DNA from: Ruminococcus sp. UBA3286
Lineage (GTDB): Bacteria > Bacillota > Clostridia > Oscillospirales > Ruminococcaceae
Length of the DNA: 6,536 bases
Direction: 5' to 3'
NCBI GenBank assembly: GCA_002362135.1
Contig: DETO01000096.1
Span: 1-6,536 of the forward strand
Shown: positions 1 through 5,687 of the stretch, piece by piece
Numbering within the stretch: the first letter of the stretch is position 1
Layout: the number at the start of each line of letters is the position of its first letter
Made by a program: the position numbers and the translations under genes
Notes under the pieces: model-generated
Told to the model about the DNA's origin: nothing
Database searches by the model: none
What the model saw: only the letters and a program-made list of their open reading frames with translations

Positions 1-99
1 ACAGCTTCCGCCGTCTGCAACCTCCGACAGATCTATTGAAAATAATTCAACGGCTGATCTCAATTTATTTTCATACGCTCCGCCCGTAATCATAATCAT
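1..99 (-). CDS. CobU-like protein with altered P-loop, N-terminal end (partial)
   Basis: The first 33 codons are present and the gene continues beyond base 1. It starts one base after the cobS stop (TGAAATG) with GGAGG at 109-113, 9 bases upstream, so translation of this frame is well supported; a second in-frame ATG is at codon 3. The protein opens MIMITGGAYENKL and ends at ADGGSC at the window edge. The opening beta-strand plus GGA and a Lys in the P-loop position recall CobU, and clostridial B12 operons often carry a short CobU-like NTPase beginning with a GGAYxGKL pattern. Here the P-loop Gly before Lys is Asn, and the usual Ser/Thr after Lys is Leu. That suggests weak or altered nucleotide binding. 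The family call is recollection and inference from 33 residues; the existence of the gene is much firmer than its function. Confidence 0.6.
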   Translation of the reverse strand, partial: MIMITGGAYENKLRSAVELFSIDLSEVADGGSC

Positions 100-100
100 T

Positions 101-862
101 TCACAAAACCTCCGTAATTTTAAGAATAATCACAGCGGAAAATGCTGTCAAAAGTTCGCAGATCTGCAAAAACCACCCTGCAAGATCACCTGTTATACCG
201 CCGAAGTTTTTATAGGAAAAATGCCGATAATAAGCGAAAAATGCGAATGCCACAACTATCGGAAACAATCCGGTCGGCGAAATGAACAGCATTGCAGCCA
301 TGCAACAAAATGCAGATATTGCCAGCGAAATCCTCGTTATCGTCCGATGAGCAGGATTGACAAAAGCGCAAAGCGAGCCTTCCTTTTTTGCAGATTTGAA
401 CGTGACGGCGGCGATTCCGCTAAGACAGCGCGACAGCACGAATCCTACAGCAATAATTGCCGCAGCTTTATCGTCGGATTCGCTATAAACAGCTATTTCA
501 AGGGCAAAATACAGCACAACTCTGATAACGGCAAACGCCCCGATGTGGGAATCCTTCATAATTTCAAGCCGACGAGTTTTATCTCCCCACGAAGCCATAG
601 CGTCCGAAACATCGCAAAATCCGTCAAGATGAATGCCGCCTGTAATCAATATCGGAATTGCTGCCGCAACAGCTCCGCGCAGTAGCAAACCTATGCCGAT
701 GCGGTCGCAGATCAATTGCCAAATCAAGAAAAGAACACCGATAACCCCCCCTACCAAAGGAAAAAAACAAAGTGAAAAACGCCTGTTTTTCTCGCTCCAT
801 TCGACTTTTGGCATCGGGATTCGCGAATACATCAAAAAGGCGGAAATCAATGATTTCAGCAT
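101..862 (-). CDS. cobS: Adenosylcobinamide-GDP ribazoletransferase (cobalamin synthase)
   Basis: This 253-residue integral membrane protein joins adenosyl-GDP-cobinamide to alpha-ribazole (phosphate), the final assembly step of the nucleotide loop. Signature motifs are FLMYSRIPMP (9-18), the acidic GGIHLDGFCDVSDAMAS (75-91) expected to bind metal, IMKDSHIGAF (101-110), and GGITGDLAGW (221-230). Hydrophobic segments, roughly 33-52, 57-76, 108-126, 134-152, 178-194, 197-212 and 228-247, fit a polytopic membrane protein. The ATG at 860-862 lies within the cobU end (ATGCTGA, 7-base overlap), and AAAGG lies 9 to 10 bases upstream. The frame is open for 14 more codons, but they re-read cobU and are not family-like. 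It receives substrates from CobU and CobT, encoded immediately upstream in the operon. Confidence 0.95.
   Translation of the reverse strand: MLKSLISAFLMYSRIPMPKVEWSEKNRRFSLCFFPLVGGVIGVLFLIWQLICDRIGIGLLLRGAVAAAIPILITGGIHLDGFCDVSDAMASWGDKTRRLEIMKDSHIGAFAVIRVVLYFALEIAVYSESDDKAAAIIAVGFVLSRCLSGIAAVTFKSAKKEGSLCAFVNPAHRTITRISLAISAFCCMAAMLFISPTGLFPIVVAFAFFAYYRHFSYKNFGGITGDLAGWFLQICELLTAFSAVIILKITEVL
109..113 (-). promoter_or_regulatory. Ribosome binding site of the partial downstream gene
   Basis: The minus strand reads GGAGG, 9 bases before the ATG at 97-99, within the last codons of cobS. It is the main evidence that the partial frame at 1-99 is a real translated gene rather than an open stretch. 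Confidence 0.82.
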
Positions 863-1377
863 AGCAACCGACCTTTCAGCGCTATCGGAACTCCATACAC
901 ACACTCAACAACATTATCGGCAAATTCAGCTGCACGGCTGTTAATTTCTGCAAGAGTTCGGCAATATTCCGTCGTTTCGGGAGAGTATTCGATTCCGTCG
1001 CAATCAACAGTACTGCTCACTACAACTAATTCTGCCGAGTTTTTTTTCAAATTAATAAGACCATCAAAAATCATGTCAGCAATATTTTTTGGCGCATATT
1101 CTGAAAACATTTCATTGGCAAGCAGATTTCCCAAACATTCCAGAAGAATCGCGCAATCTTTAGAAAGTTGGATTTCGGCTATATTTCGGTATTTTTCCAC
1201 CGTTTCAAAGTTTTTGCCGCTTCGGATGCGCCTATGTCTCTCAATTGCGTCAAACGCCTCCTGACCATACGGTTCCATGGTTGCAATGTAAATTTTCCGT
1301 CCGTTAAATTCATCAAGAATTTTTTCTGCAAATGCCGATTTACCGCATTTTGAACCGCCGCAAATCAAAGTCATCAT
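856..1377 (-). CDS. cobU: Adenosylcobinamide kinase / adenosylcobinamide-phosphate guanylyltransferase
   Basis: This 173-residue protein phosphorylates adenosylcobinamide and then attaches GMP to give adenosyl-GDP-cobinamide, the co-substrate of CobS. The P-loop GGSKCGKS (7-14) is intact. IYIATMEP (29-36) is followed by ERHRRIRSGKNFETVE (46-61), where His48 lines up with the histidine that carries GMP in the Salmonella enzyme. AILLECLGNLLANEM (76-90) matches the conserved LLEC strand. The C-terminal part, DGIEY...LAEINSRAAEFADNVVE...YGVPIALKG, resembles clostridial CobU proteins. The usual Asn-Glu just before this part is not seen: the stretch reads VVVSSTVDCDG (118-128). The start overlaps the cobT stop as ATGATG, giving two adjacent in-frame ATGs; the first (1375-1377) is taken because GAAAGG upstream is already 14 bases away. 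The length is close to the family norm. Confidence 0.93.
   Translation of the reverse strand: MMTLICGGSKCGKSAFAEKILDEFNGRKIYIATMEPYGQEAFDAIERHRRIRSGKNFETVEKYRNIAEIQLSKDCAILLECLGNLLANEMFSEYAPKNIADMIFDGLINLKKNSAELVVVSSTVDCDGIEYSPETTEYCRTLAEINSRAAEFADNVVECVYGVPIALKGRLLC
871..877 (-). promoter_or_regulatory. Ribosome binding site of cobS
   Basis: The minus strand reads GAAAGGT, with its AGG 9 bases before the ATG at 860-862. It supports the short cobS start over the upstream ATG at 902-904. It is weaker than the GGAGG sites elsewhere in the operon, so coupling to cobU translation probably matters. Confidence 0.65.
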
Positions 1378-2423
1378 GTCAATTCAGCATACCTTTCTAT
1401 TCCAAGCTCCTCAAATTTGTGGGAATTGTAGTAAAGTGACAATGCGCCCTCAAGTAATGGAAGAAGCAGAATTCCGCCTGTCCCCTCTCCGAGCCGAAGC
1501 TTTCCGTCAATTATGGCATTCAGACCAAGTTTCTGAATCAAACCGCGCCCTGCCGGTTCTTCCGAAATATGCGAAGCGAGCATATAATCCACAGAATACT
1601 GGTTGAATTTTTGCGCAAGAACTGCCGCAGCCGCCGAAATTACACCGTCTATCACCACAGGAATATGATAAATCGCGCCGCCAAGGAAAACTCCTGTCAT
1701 GCCTGCAATGTCAAATCCGCCAACCTTTGAAATAATGTCAAGAGGATCGTTGGGATCGGGTTTATTTACCGAAATTGCACGCTTTACGGCATTTATTTTA
1801 CGCTCCAGACCGTCGCTTGAAAGACCTGCGCCACGACCTGTCACGACTTCGGGCGATACTCCAAGAATCACCGACGAAACCGCACTTGCAGTCGTAGTAT
1901 TTCCGATTCCCATTTCGCCCGTGACTATAATATTCGTGCCTTTTGTCTTTAAATCAGATACAATGTCGATTCCGCTCAAAATCGCTTTTTCTGCATCATT
2001 TCGAGACATAGCAGGTTCTTTTACAATATTTTTAGTTCCAAATGCAATCTTTCTGTCTATCAATTGCGGACAATTCATTTTTTTTGCAATACCAATATCT
2101 ATCGCAACAACATCTGCGCCATATAATTTTGCCAATGCATTAATATTGGATGTTCCCGACGCAATAGCCGATGCACTCATCGCGGTGACCTCAGAGCCAC
2201 ATTGAGTGACGCCTTCCTCCACAACTCCGTTGTCAGCGCACATCACTACTACAGTTTTTCGCGATATATCGACATCTGCGCTCCATTGCGCAGCCGCGGT
2301 ACGCTCAACGGCAGTCTCGAGCAAACCAAAACTTCCAAGCGGTTTGGCGACAGCATTCCATCGTTCATGAGCAAGTTCTGAGGAATTTTTGTCAGACGGA
2401 CAAATCTCCGCAATCCTATTCAT
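1374..2423 (-). CDS. cobT: Nicotinate-nucleotide:dimethylbenzimidazole phosphoribosyltransferase
   Basis: This 349-residue enzyme activates the lower-ligand base, transferring phosphoribose from nicotinate mononucleotide to give the alpha-ribazole 5'-phosphate (or an analogue) that CobS later attaches. Motifs are AKPLGSFGLLE (26-36), VVVMCADNGVVEEGV (58-72), GEMGIGNTTTASAV (169-182), GRGAGLS (196-202), GGFDIAGMTG (235-244), PVVIDGVISAAAA (255-267), ASHISEEPAG (283-292) and LRLGEGTGG (309-317). Glu313 in LGEG corresponds to the catalytic glutamate of the family. The length equals the family norm of about 350. The ATG at 2421-2423 overlaps the cbiA stop as ATGA and has GGAGG 9 bases upstream. 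The frame stays open 41 codons further upstream, but that portion re-reads cbiA and lacks family similarity. It sits directly before cobU and cobS, which supply and join the other half of the nucleotide loop. The actual lower base cannot be read from the sequence. Confidence 0.97.
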   Translation of the reverse strand: MNRIAEICPSDKNSSELAHERWNAVAKPLGSFGLLETAVERTAAAQWSADVDISRKTVVVMCADNGVVEEGVTQCGSEVTAMSASAIASGTSNINALAKLYGADVVAIDIGIAKKMNCPQLIDRKIAFGTKNIVKEPAMSRNDAEKAILSGIDIVSDLKTKGTNIIVTGEMGIGNTTTASAVSSVILGVSPEVVTGRGAGLSSDGLERKINAVKRAISVNKPDPNDPLDIISKVGGFDIAGMTGVFLGGAIYHIPVVIDGVISAAAAVLAQKFNQYSVDYMLASHISEEPAGRGLIQKLGLNAIIDGKLRLGEGTGGILLLPLLEGALSLYYNSHKFEELGIERYAELT

Positions 2424-3760
2424 TTTATCAAACCTCCAAATCGTCCGCACGCCCTTACGAATCTCTCTGCTATTCGTGCGTTGGTGTAAAAAAATATGTG
2501 TGGAAATCCTGCGTATATAGATTCGCTGCAATGACAACATTTCCAATTTCTGCCGTCAAATTTAACTGCGGTGAGATCGCAGCCGTTATTTTCACTATCA
2601 TAATAGTGAAATTCATGAGCAGCAATATTGTCCGATTTCTCAAAAAGCAGGCTGTCATTTTCAGCTGAAAGTTTCACATAACCAAATCGGCAAAGCTTAT
2701 TTTTAGGGAATGCCGTACCATGTATAATCCCTGCCATAGGATATTTGCTGCCATTGTCATCAGCTATATCATCATGCAGATACATGAATCCGCCGCACTC
2801 TGCAATAGTTGGAATTCCGCTATTTACAGCGCATCTTATCGAATCAAGCATTGTCTTATTGGAAGAAAGCTTTTCAAGATAATGTTCAGGATATCCTCCG
2901 TAAAGGATTAATCCGCTTATATCTGAGGGTAACTGACAATCGTGAATAGGCGAGAAAAATTCGATCTGGCATCCCAATTTTTCCAGCAGAGCAATATTGT
3001 CCTTATATATGAAGCAGAATGCCTCATCACGAGCAACAGCAATTTTCGGTTTTCTGTTTCCAAACAATGGTTCAACATAATACGCTGTATACTTCGGAAG
3101 CGGAAATTCTGCACACTCAAGAATTTTATCTATATTAATATTTTCTTCGGCAAGATCACCTAAAACAGCCGTTTTCCGCTTCATATCGGCAATTTCATCG
3201 GGCATTACAAGTCCAAGACGACGACTTTCAAAGACAAAATCCGATTGTGGCATAATTCCGAAAAATTTGGTATTCAACTCTTGGCAAAGCCGCTTCGCAA
3301 ACCCGATAAGGCGGAGCGGAAGCCGATTGAAAATGAAACCAATAACATTATTTGGCTGCCGAAACGTTAGAAATCCTTTCATAATCGCGCCGATTGATTC
3401 ACCCATGCCCTTGCAATCAACAACAAGAATCACGCCTGTTTCAGTCATACGCGCGATCTCAAACGCCGAGCCGACTCCTCCGTCATAATATCCCATAACG
3501 CCTTCAATCAACGATATATCTGCATTTTTCCCATGTTTGTCAAGCAGCTGGATAATCATATCCCTGCTACAAAAAAAACTGTCAAGATTGAAAGAATCCG
3601 TCCCAAGTATTTTGCTGTGAAACATCGGATCGATATAATCAGGACCGCATTTAAAAGAAATCGTTTGCAAACCTCGATTTTTCAACGCTTGAAGCAGTGC
3701 GCAAGTTACAGTTGTTTTACCGCTTCCGCTGCTCGTTCCCGCAATCAAAACACGCTTCAT
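2420..3760 (-). CDS. cbiA: Cobyrinate a,c-diamide synthase, glutamine-hydrolysing
   Basis: This 446-residue enzyme amidates the a and c acetate side chains of (cobalt-containing) cobyrinic acid using ATP and glutamine. The N-terminal half is a dethiobiotin-synthetase-like ATP-binding domain: P-loop GTSSGSGKTT (8-17), KCGPDYIDPMFH (37-48), NLDSFF (58-63), EGVMGYYDG (86-94). The C-terminal half (from about residue 238) is a class I glutamine amidotransferase-like domain: AVARDEAFCF (241-250), LILYGGYPE (284-292), the nucleophile Cys322 in IAECGGFMYL, HEFHY (382-386), and a late His421 in GFPHIFF that fits the catalytic histidine. It is about the length of known CbiA proteins and too short for CbiP/CobQ. 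The ATG at 3758-3760 shares one base with the cbiET stop (TGATG). A TTG one codon upstream could also serve, but the 9-base spacing from GAGG favours the ATG. Confidence 0.96.
   Translation of the reverse strand: MKRVLIAGTSSGSGKTTVTCALLQALKNRGLQTISFKCGPDYIDPMFHSKILGTDSFNLDSFFCSRDMIIQLLDKHGKNADISLIEGVMGYYDGGVGSAFEIARMTETGVILVVDCKGMGESIGAIMKGFLTFRQPNNVIGFIFNRLPLRLIGFAKRLCQELNTKFFGIMPQSDFVFESRRLGLVMPDEIADMKRKTAVLGDLAEENINIDKILECAEFPLPKYTAYYVEPLFGNRKPKIAVARDEAFCFIYKDNIALLEKLGCQIEFFSPIHDCQLPSDISGLILYGGYPEHYLEKLSSNKTMLDSIRCAVNSGIPTIAECGGFMYLHDDIADDNGSKYPMAGIIHGTAFPKNKLCRFGYVKLSAENDSLLFEKSDNIAAHEFHYYDSENNGCDLTAVKFDGRNWKCCHCSESIYAGFPHIFFYTNARIAERFVRACGRFGGLIK
2433..2437 (-). promoter_or_regulatory. 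Ribosome binding site of cobT
   Basis: The minus strand reads GGAGG, 9 bases before the ATG at 2421-2423. It fixes the cobT start and argues against the longer open frame that begins at 2546. Confidence 0.85.
2590..2611. repeat. Perfect inverted repeat inside cbiA
   Basis: Nine bases, TTTCACTAT on the plus strand (2590-2598), are followed by a 4-base spacer and their exact reverse complement (2603-2611). In the cbiA mRNA this would be an AT-rich hairpin. It falls on the codons for the conserved HEFHYYDSE region (about residues 384-390), so the codons of a conserved motif may explain it by chance. There is no following U-run on the transcribed strand, so it does not look like a terminator. 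Confidence 0.5.
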
Positions 3761-4941
3761 CAAACTTCACCTCGAATAATAAAAATAGGATTCAGCGCAT
3801 TAAACATTGTATTTTTCCCGATTTTACGCGTTCTTGTCACAGCGATCTGCGTAATCTCCACCTGCATTCCTAAACGCTCCATGATTTTAGAGGCATCTGA
3901 AATCGTCTCCAGCGAAACAGCTGTCACCACAATTTTAACTGCCGGATTCGCATTGTAAGCAGCGTTTAAAATCTCATCAAGCCGTCCTCCGCTGCCGCCG
4001 ACAAAAACGCAATCAGGCTTTGCAAACGGCTCAATTTCGGGAAATACTCCACTTTTCACAATCACGTTATCGCAAGAAAATTTATGGCAATTTTTTTTAG
4101 TTAATTCAACAGCTTCGGGGAATTTATCAATTGACCAAACCATGCCGTCATGACATTTCAAAGCCATTTCAACTGTTACAGATCCGCTGCCAGAACCTAT
4201 ATCCCAACAGATATTATCAGACTGAATATTTAGTTCAGCCAAAGCTATGCAGCGAATTTCCGCCTTTGTCATTGGAATTTCAGAACGTATAAATTGGTCA
4301 TCGGAAATACAAGCTGTCTGGCAATCGATTTTCCCTGAATTTTCGGTAATTACTGCCGCCAACTTTTCGCATTGAACGTCAATAAATTCCGCAGCTGTTC
4401 CAAATCGAATACGCTCATTTTCGCAGCCAAAATTCTCACCTATCCAGACTTTGACATCGCCAAGTCCATAATCCGTAAGACGCCTGCACAGCTCTCCGGC
4501 ATTGATTTTTCCACCGAGAATAAAGCAGCAATTGCGATTTTGGCGTACATTCACAGCTATTCCACAATCATTTCCGTGCAGGCTGATAAGCTTCATTTTT
4601 TCGATATCCCTGTTAATTTTTGAGCAAAAATAAACGGGAGTTGAAATGCCGCAGATCAATTCTGCGTCGTAAAATTCAGGAAATTGCAGAAGTTTCTTTG
4701 CAAGGCTGAAAAATCCTACGTCTCCTGATACAAGCACTGCTGCCGAATCGCCTTTGAAATTCGCTATAAATCGACAAATTTCGCTGCAATCATAACTCTG
4801 AAACATCACTTTTCTCAAATCTTGAAAAGGTTTTAACATACGCTCCGCGCCGATTAGTGCATCGGAATTTTTGATTACTTTTTCAGCTGCGGCGGTGAGA
4901 GTATCCACGCCCATGCCGACTCCAACGATGTATTTTTTCAC
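3760..4941 (-). CDS. cbiET: Bifunctional cobalt-precorrin C5/C15-methyltransferase-decarboxylase (CbiE-CbiT fusion)
   Basis: This 393-residue fusion carries two SAM-dependent methyltransferases. Residues 1 to about 200 are a CbiE tetrapyrrole methylase domain: VGVGMGVDTLTAAA (6-19), LIGAERML (29-36), VSGDVGFFSLAKKL (71-84) and a CGIST...SLHG stretch (97-123). Residues from about 220 to the end are a CbiT domain with a class I methyltransferase fold: IPMTKAEIR (222-230), the SAM-binding WDIGSGSGSVTVEMA (246-260), VFVGGSGGRLDEIL (312-325) and a C-terminal FNALNPIFIIRG. CbiE methylates C5; CbiT methylates C15 and decarboxylates the ring C acetate. The start is GTG at 4939-4941: the protein's VKKYIVGVGMG aligns as a normal CbiE N-terminus, a perfect ribosome binding site lies 7 bases upstream, and the codon overlaps the cbiJ stop as GTGA. 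The same frame stays open another 50 codons upstream, but that stretch only re-reads cbiJ. The equivalent aerobic fusion is CobL, with the same domain order. Confidence 0.96.
   Translation of the reverse strand: MKKYIVGVGMGVDTLTAAAEKVIKNSDALIGAERMLKPFQDLRKVMFQSYDCSEICRFIANFKGDSAAVLVSGDVGFFSLAKKLLQFPEFYDAELICGISTPVYFCSKINRDIEKMKLISLHGNDCGIAVNVRQNRNCCFILGGKINAGELCRRLTDYGLGDVKVWIGENFGCENERIRFGTAAEFIDVQCEKLAAVITENSGKIDCQTACISDDQFIRSEIPMTKAEIRCIALAELNIQSDNICWDIGSGSGSVTVEMALKCHDGMVWSIDKFPEAVELTKKNCHKFSCDNVIVKSGVFPEIEPFAKPDCVFVGGSGGRLDEILNAAYNANPAVKIVVTAVSLETISDASKIMERLGMQVEITQIAVTRTRKIGKNTMFNALNPIFIIRGEV
3768..3773 (-). promoter_or_regulatory. Ribosome binding site of cbiA
   Basis: The minus strand reads GAGGTG. 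Its GAGG core lies 9 bases before the ATG at 3758-3760 and 6 bases before the in-frame TTG at 3761-3763. The spacing and the codon preference favour the ATG. The site lies inside the last codons of cbiET (IIRGEV). Confidence 0.75.
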
Positions 4942-5687
4942 CTCTTCACCTCCTTTGCAAGCGATATGATGAAATTCTCCGCATCTCCCAATGTATAGCC
5001 ATTTTCTTTCGGTCGCGGAATTGTGACTACCTCTATTTTGCAAATCTCGGCCGCCTTTATTTTTTCCTCGTATCCACCTGCTTTGCCGCATTCTTTAGTT
5101 AAAAGAATTTTAGCGTTACTCATTTGAATATGAGCAATATTGCGCTCAATTGAAAATGGCGGTTTTTCGGCTATAATATGTGATTTAGGCAATTCGCGGC
5201 ATGAAATTTCGGCAGACGGAAGAACCCTTACCCATAGTCTCTCCTCGAATCCTTTAACTTTCATCAGCTTTGGAATTTCTTTGCTGCCAAGTGTGCTAAG
5301 AATTTTTTTATTGCTTGAATTAAGATATTCAACCGTTTCCGATAAATTATTTATAACAGTACCGCGAAGATTATCGCTTCTTTCGCGAATTATCCGCATA
5401 TACTTTGTTTGAGTTCTTTCACACGCCGCACGTATATTTGATGTCGCCTCTACCGCATAAGGGTGAGTAGCATCAATAACCGCAATATATGCATTTTTTC
5501 GAATTAAATCTTCTATCTGACGCGAGTCAAGACGACCTGTCATAACATAAATATTATTATTTTTTTGAATCAAATTATTTCCATAATCAGTAGTGACTGA
5601 AATATCAGCAGGAAATTTCAATTTACCGCAGAACTCAGCCAGCATACGCCCCTCGGTAGTTCCTCCGAAAATCAGCAACTCAGCCAT
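4938..5687 (-). CDS. cbiJ: Precorrin-6A / cobalt-precorrin-6A reductase
   Basis: This 249-residue protein is an NAD(P)H-dependent reductase of the CbiJ/CobK family, which reduces the C18-C19 double bond of (cobalt-)precorrin-6A to give precorrin-6B. Motifs seen are the N-terminal FGGTTEGR (7-14), VIDATHPYAVEAT (70-82), LGSKEI (133-138), LLTKECGKAGGYEEKIKAA (195-213) and IPRPKE (223-228). The length is typical of the family. The ATG lies inside cbiH: the cbiH TGA falls within ATGGCTGA, an 8-base overlap. AGAGG at 5696-5700 sits 8 bases upstream and supports this start. The last codons (KEVKR) double as the ribosome binding site of cbiET. A usual QGPFS segment reads EKPPFS here (174-179), a departure noted separately. 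cobK is the aerobic-pathway name for the same enzyme family. Confidence 0.95.
   Translation of the reverse strand: MAELLIFGGTTEGRMLAEFCGKLKFPADISVTTDYGNNLIQKNNNIYVMTGRLDSRQIEDLIRKNAYIAVIDATHPYAVEATSNIRAACERTQTKYMRIIRERSDNLRGTVINNLSETVEYLNSSNKKILSTLGSKEIPKLMKVKGFEERLWVRVLPSAEISCRELPKSHIIAEKPPFSIERNIAHIQMSNAKILLTKECGKAGGYEEKIKAAEICKIEVVTIPRPKENGYTLGDAENFIISLAKEVKR
4946..4956 (-). promoter_or_regulatory. Perfect ribosome binding site of cbiET
   Basis: The minus strand reads AAAGGAGGTGA, a full 11-base complement to the usual 3' end of bacterial 16S rRNA. It ends its GGAGG core 7 bases before the GTG codon at 4939-4941 and lies inside the last codons of cbiJ. It decides the cbiET start, and is the strongest such site in the window, paired with the only start codon that is not ATG. 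Confidence 0.88.

Noticed and set aside
221..944. Two plus-strand open frames (221-685 and 633-944) opposite cobS
   Set aside because: Both are antisense to cobS and the end of cobU, have no family resemblance, and give Arg/Ser-rich products typical of the reverse of a membrane protein gene.
1037..1050. A8 run in cobU reading AAA AAA AAC, a possible -1 slippage heptamer
   Set aside because: The frame continues normally into conserved CobU sequence, no stimulatory structure is obvious, and a similar A8 run occurs in cbiET (about 4091-4098). Lys-Lys-Asn codons in an AT-leaning genome explain both.
1699..2205. 168-codon open frame on the plus strand
   Set aside because: It lies wholly inside cobT, whose frame has clear family motifs throughout. 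The plus-strand product is Pro/Ser/Ile-rich with no recognisable domain, as expected of an antisense shadow.
2424..2546. N-terminal extension of cobT by 41 codons
   Set aside because: The added residues re-read the end of cbiA in another frame, show no CobT similarity, and the ATG at 2421-2423 has a GGAGG site and the normal family N-terminus.
150..3163. Shared CAAGATCACCT string in cobS (about 181) and cbiA (about 3152)
   Set aside because: Both encode a Gly-Asp-Leu-Ala stretch in unrelated proteins; the match is short and does not extend, so it is not a meaningful repeat.
3533..3958. 141-codon plus-strand open frame spanning the cbiET-cbiA junction
   Set aside because: It is antisense to two well-supported genes, has no ribosome binding site or recognisable domain, and its length is unremarkable for chance.
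4942..5091. N-terminal extension of cbiET by 50 codons
   Set aside because: The stretch overlaps the end of cbiJ, is unlike CbiE, and the GTG at 4939-4941 has a perfect ribosome binding site.
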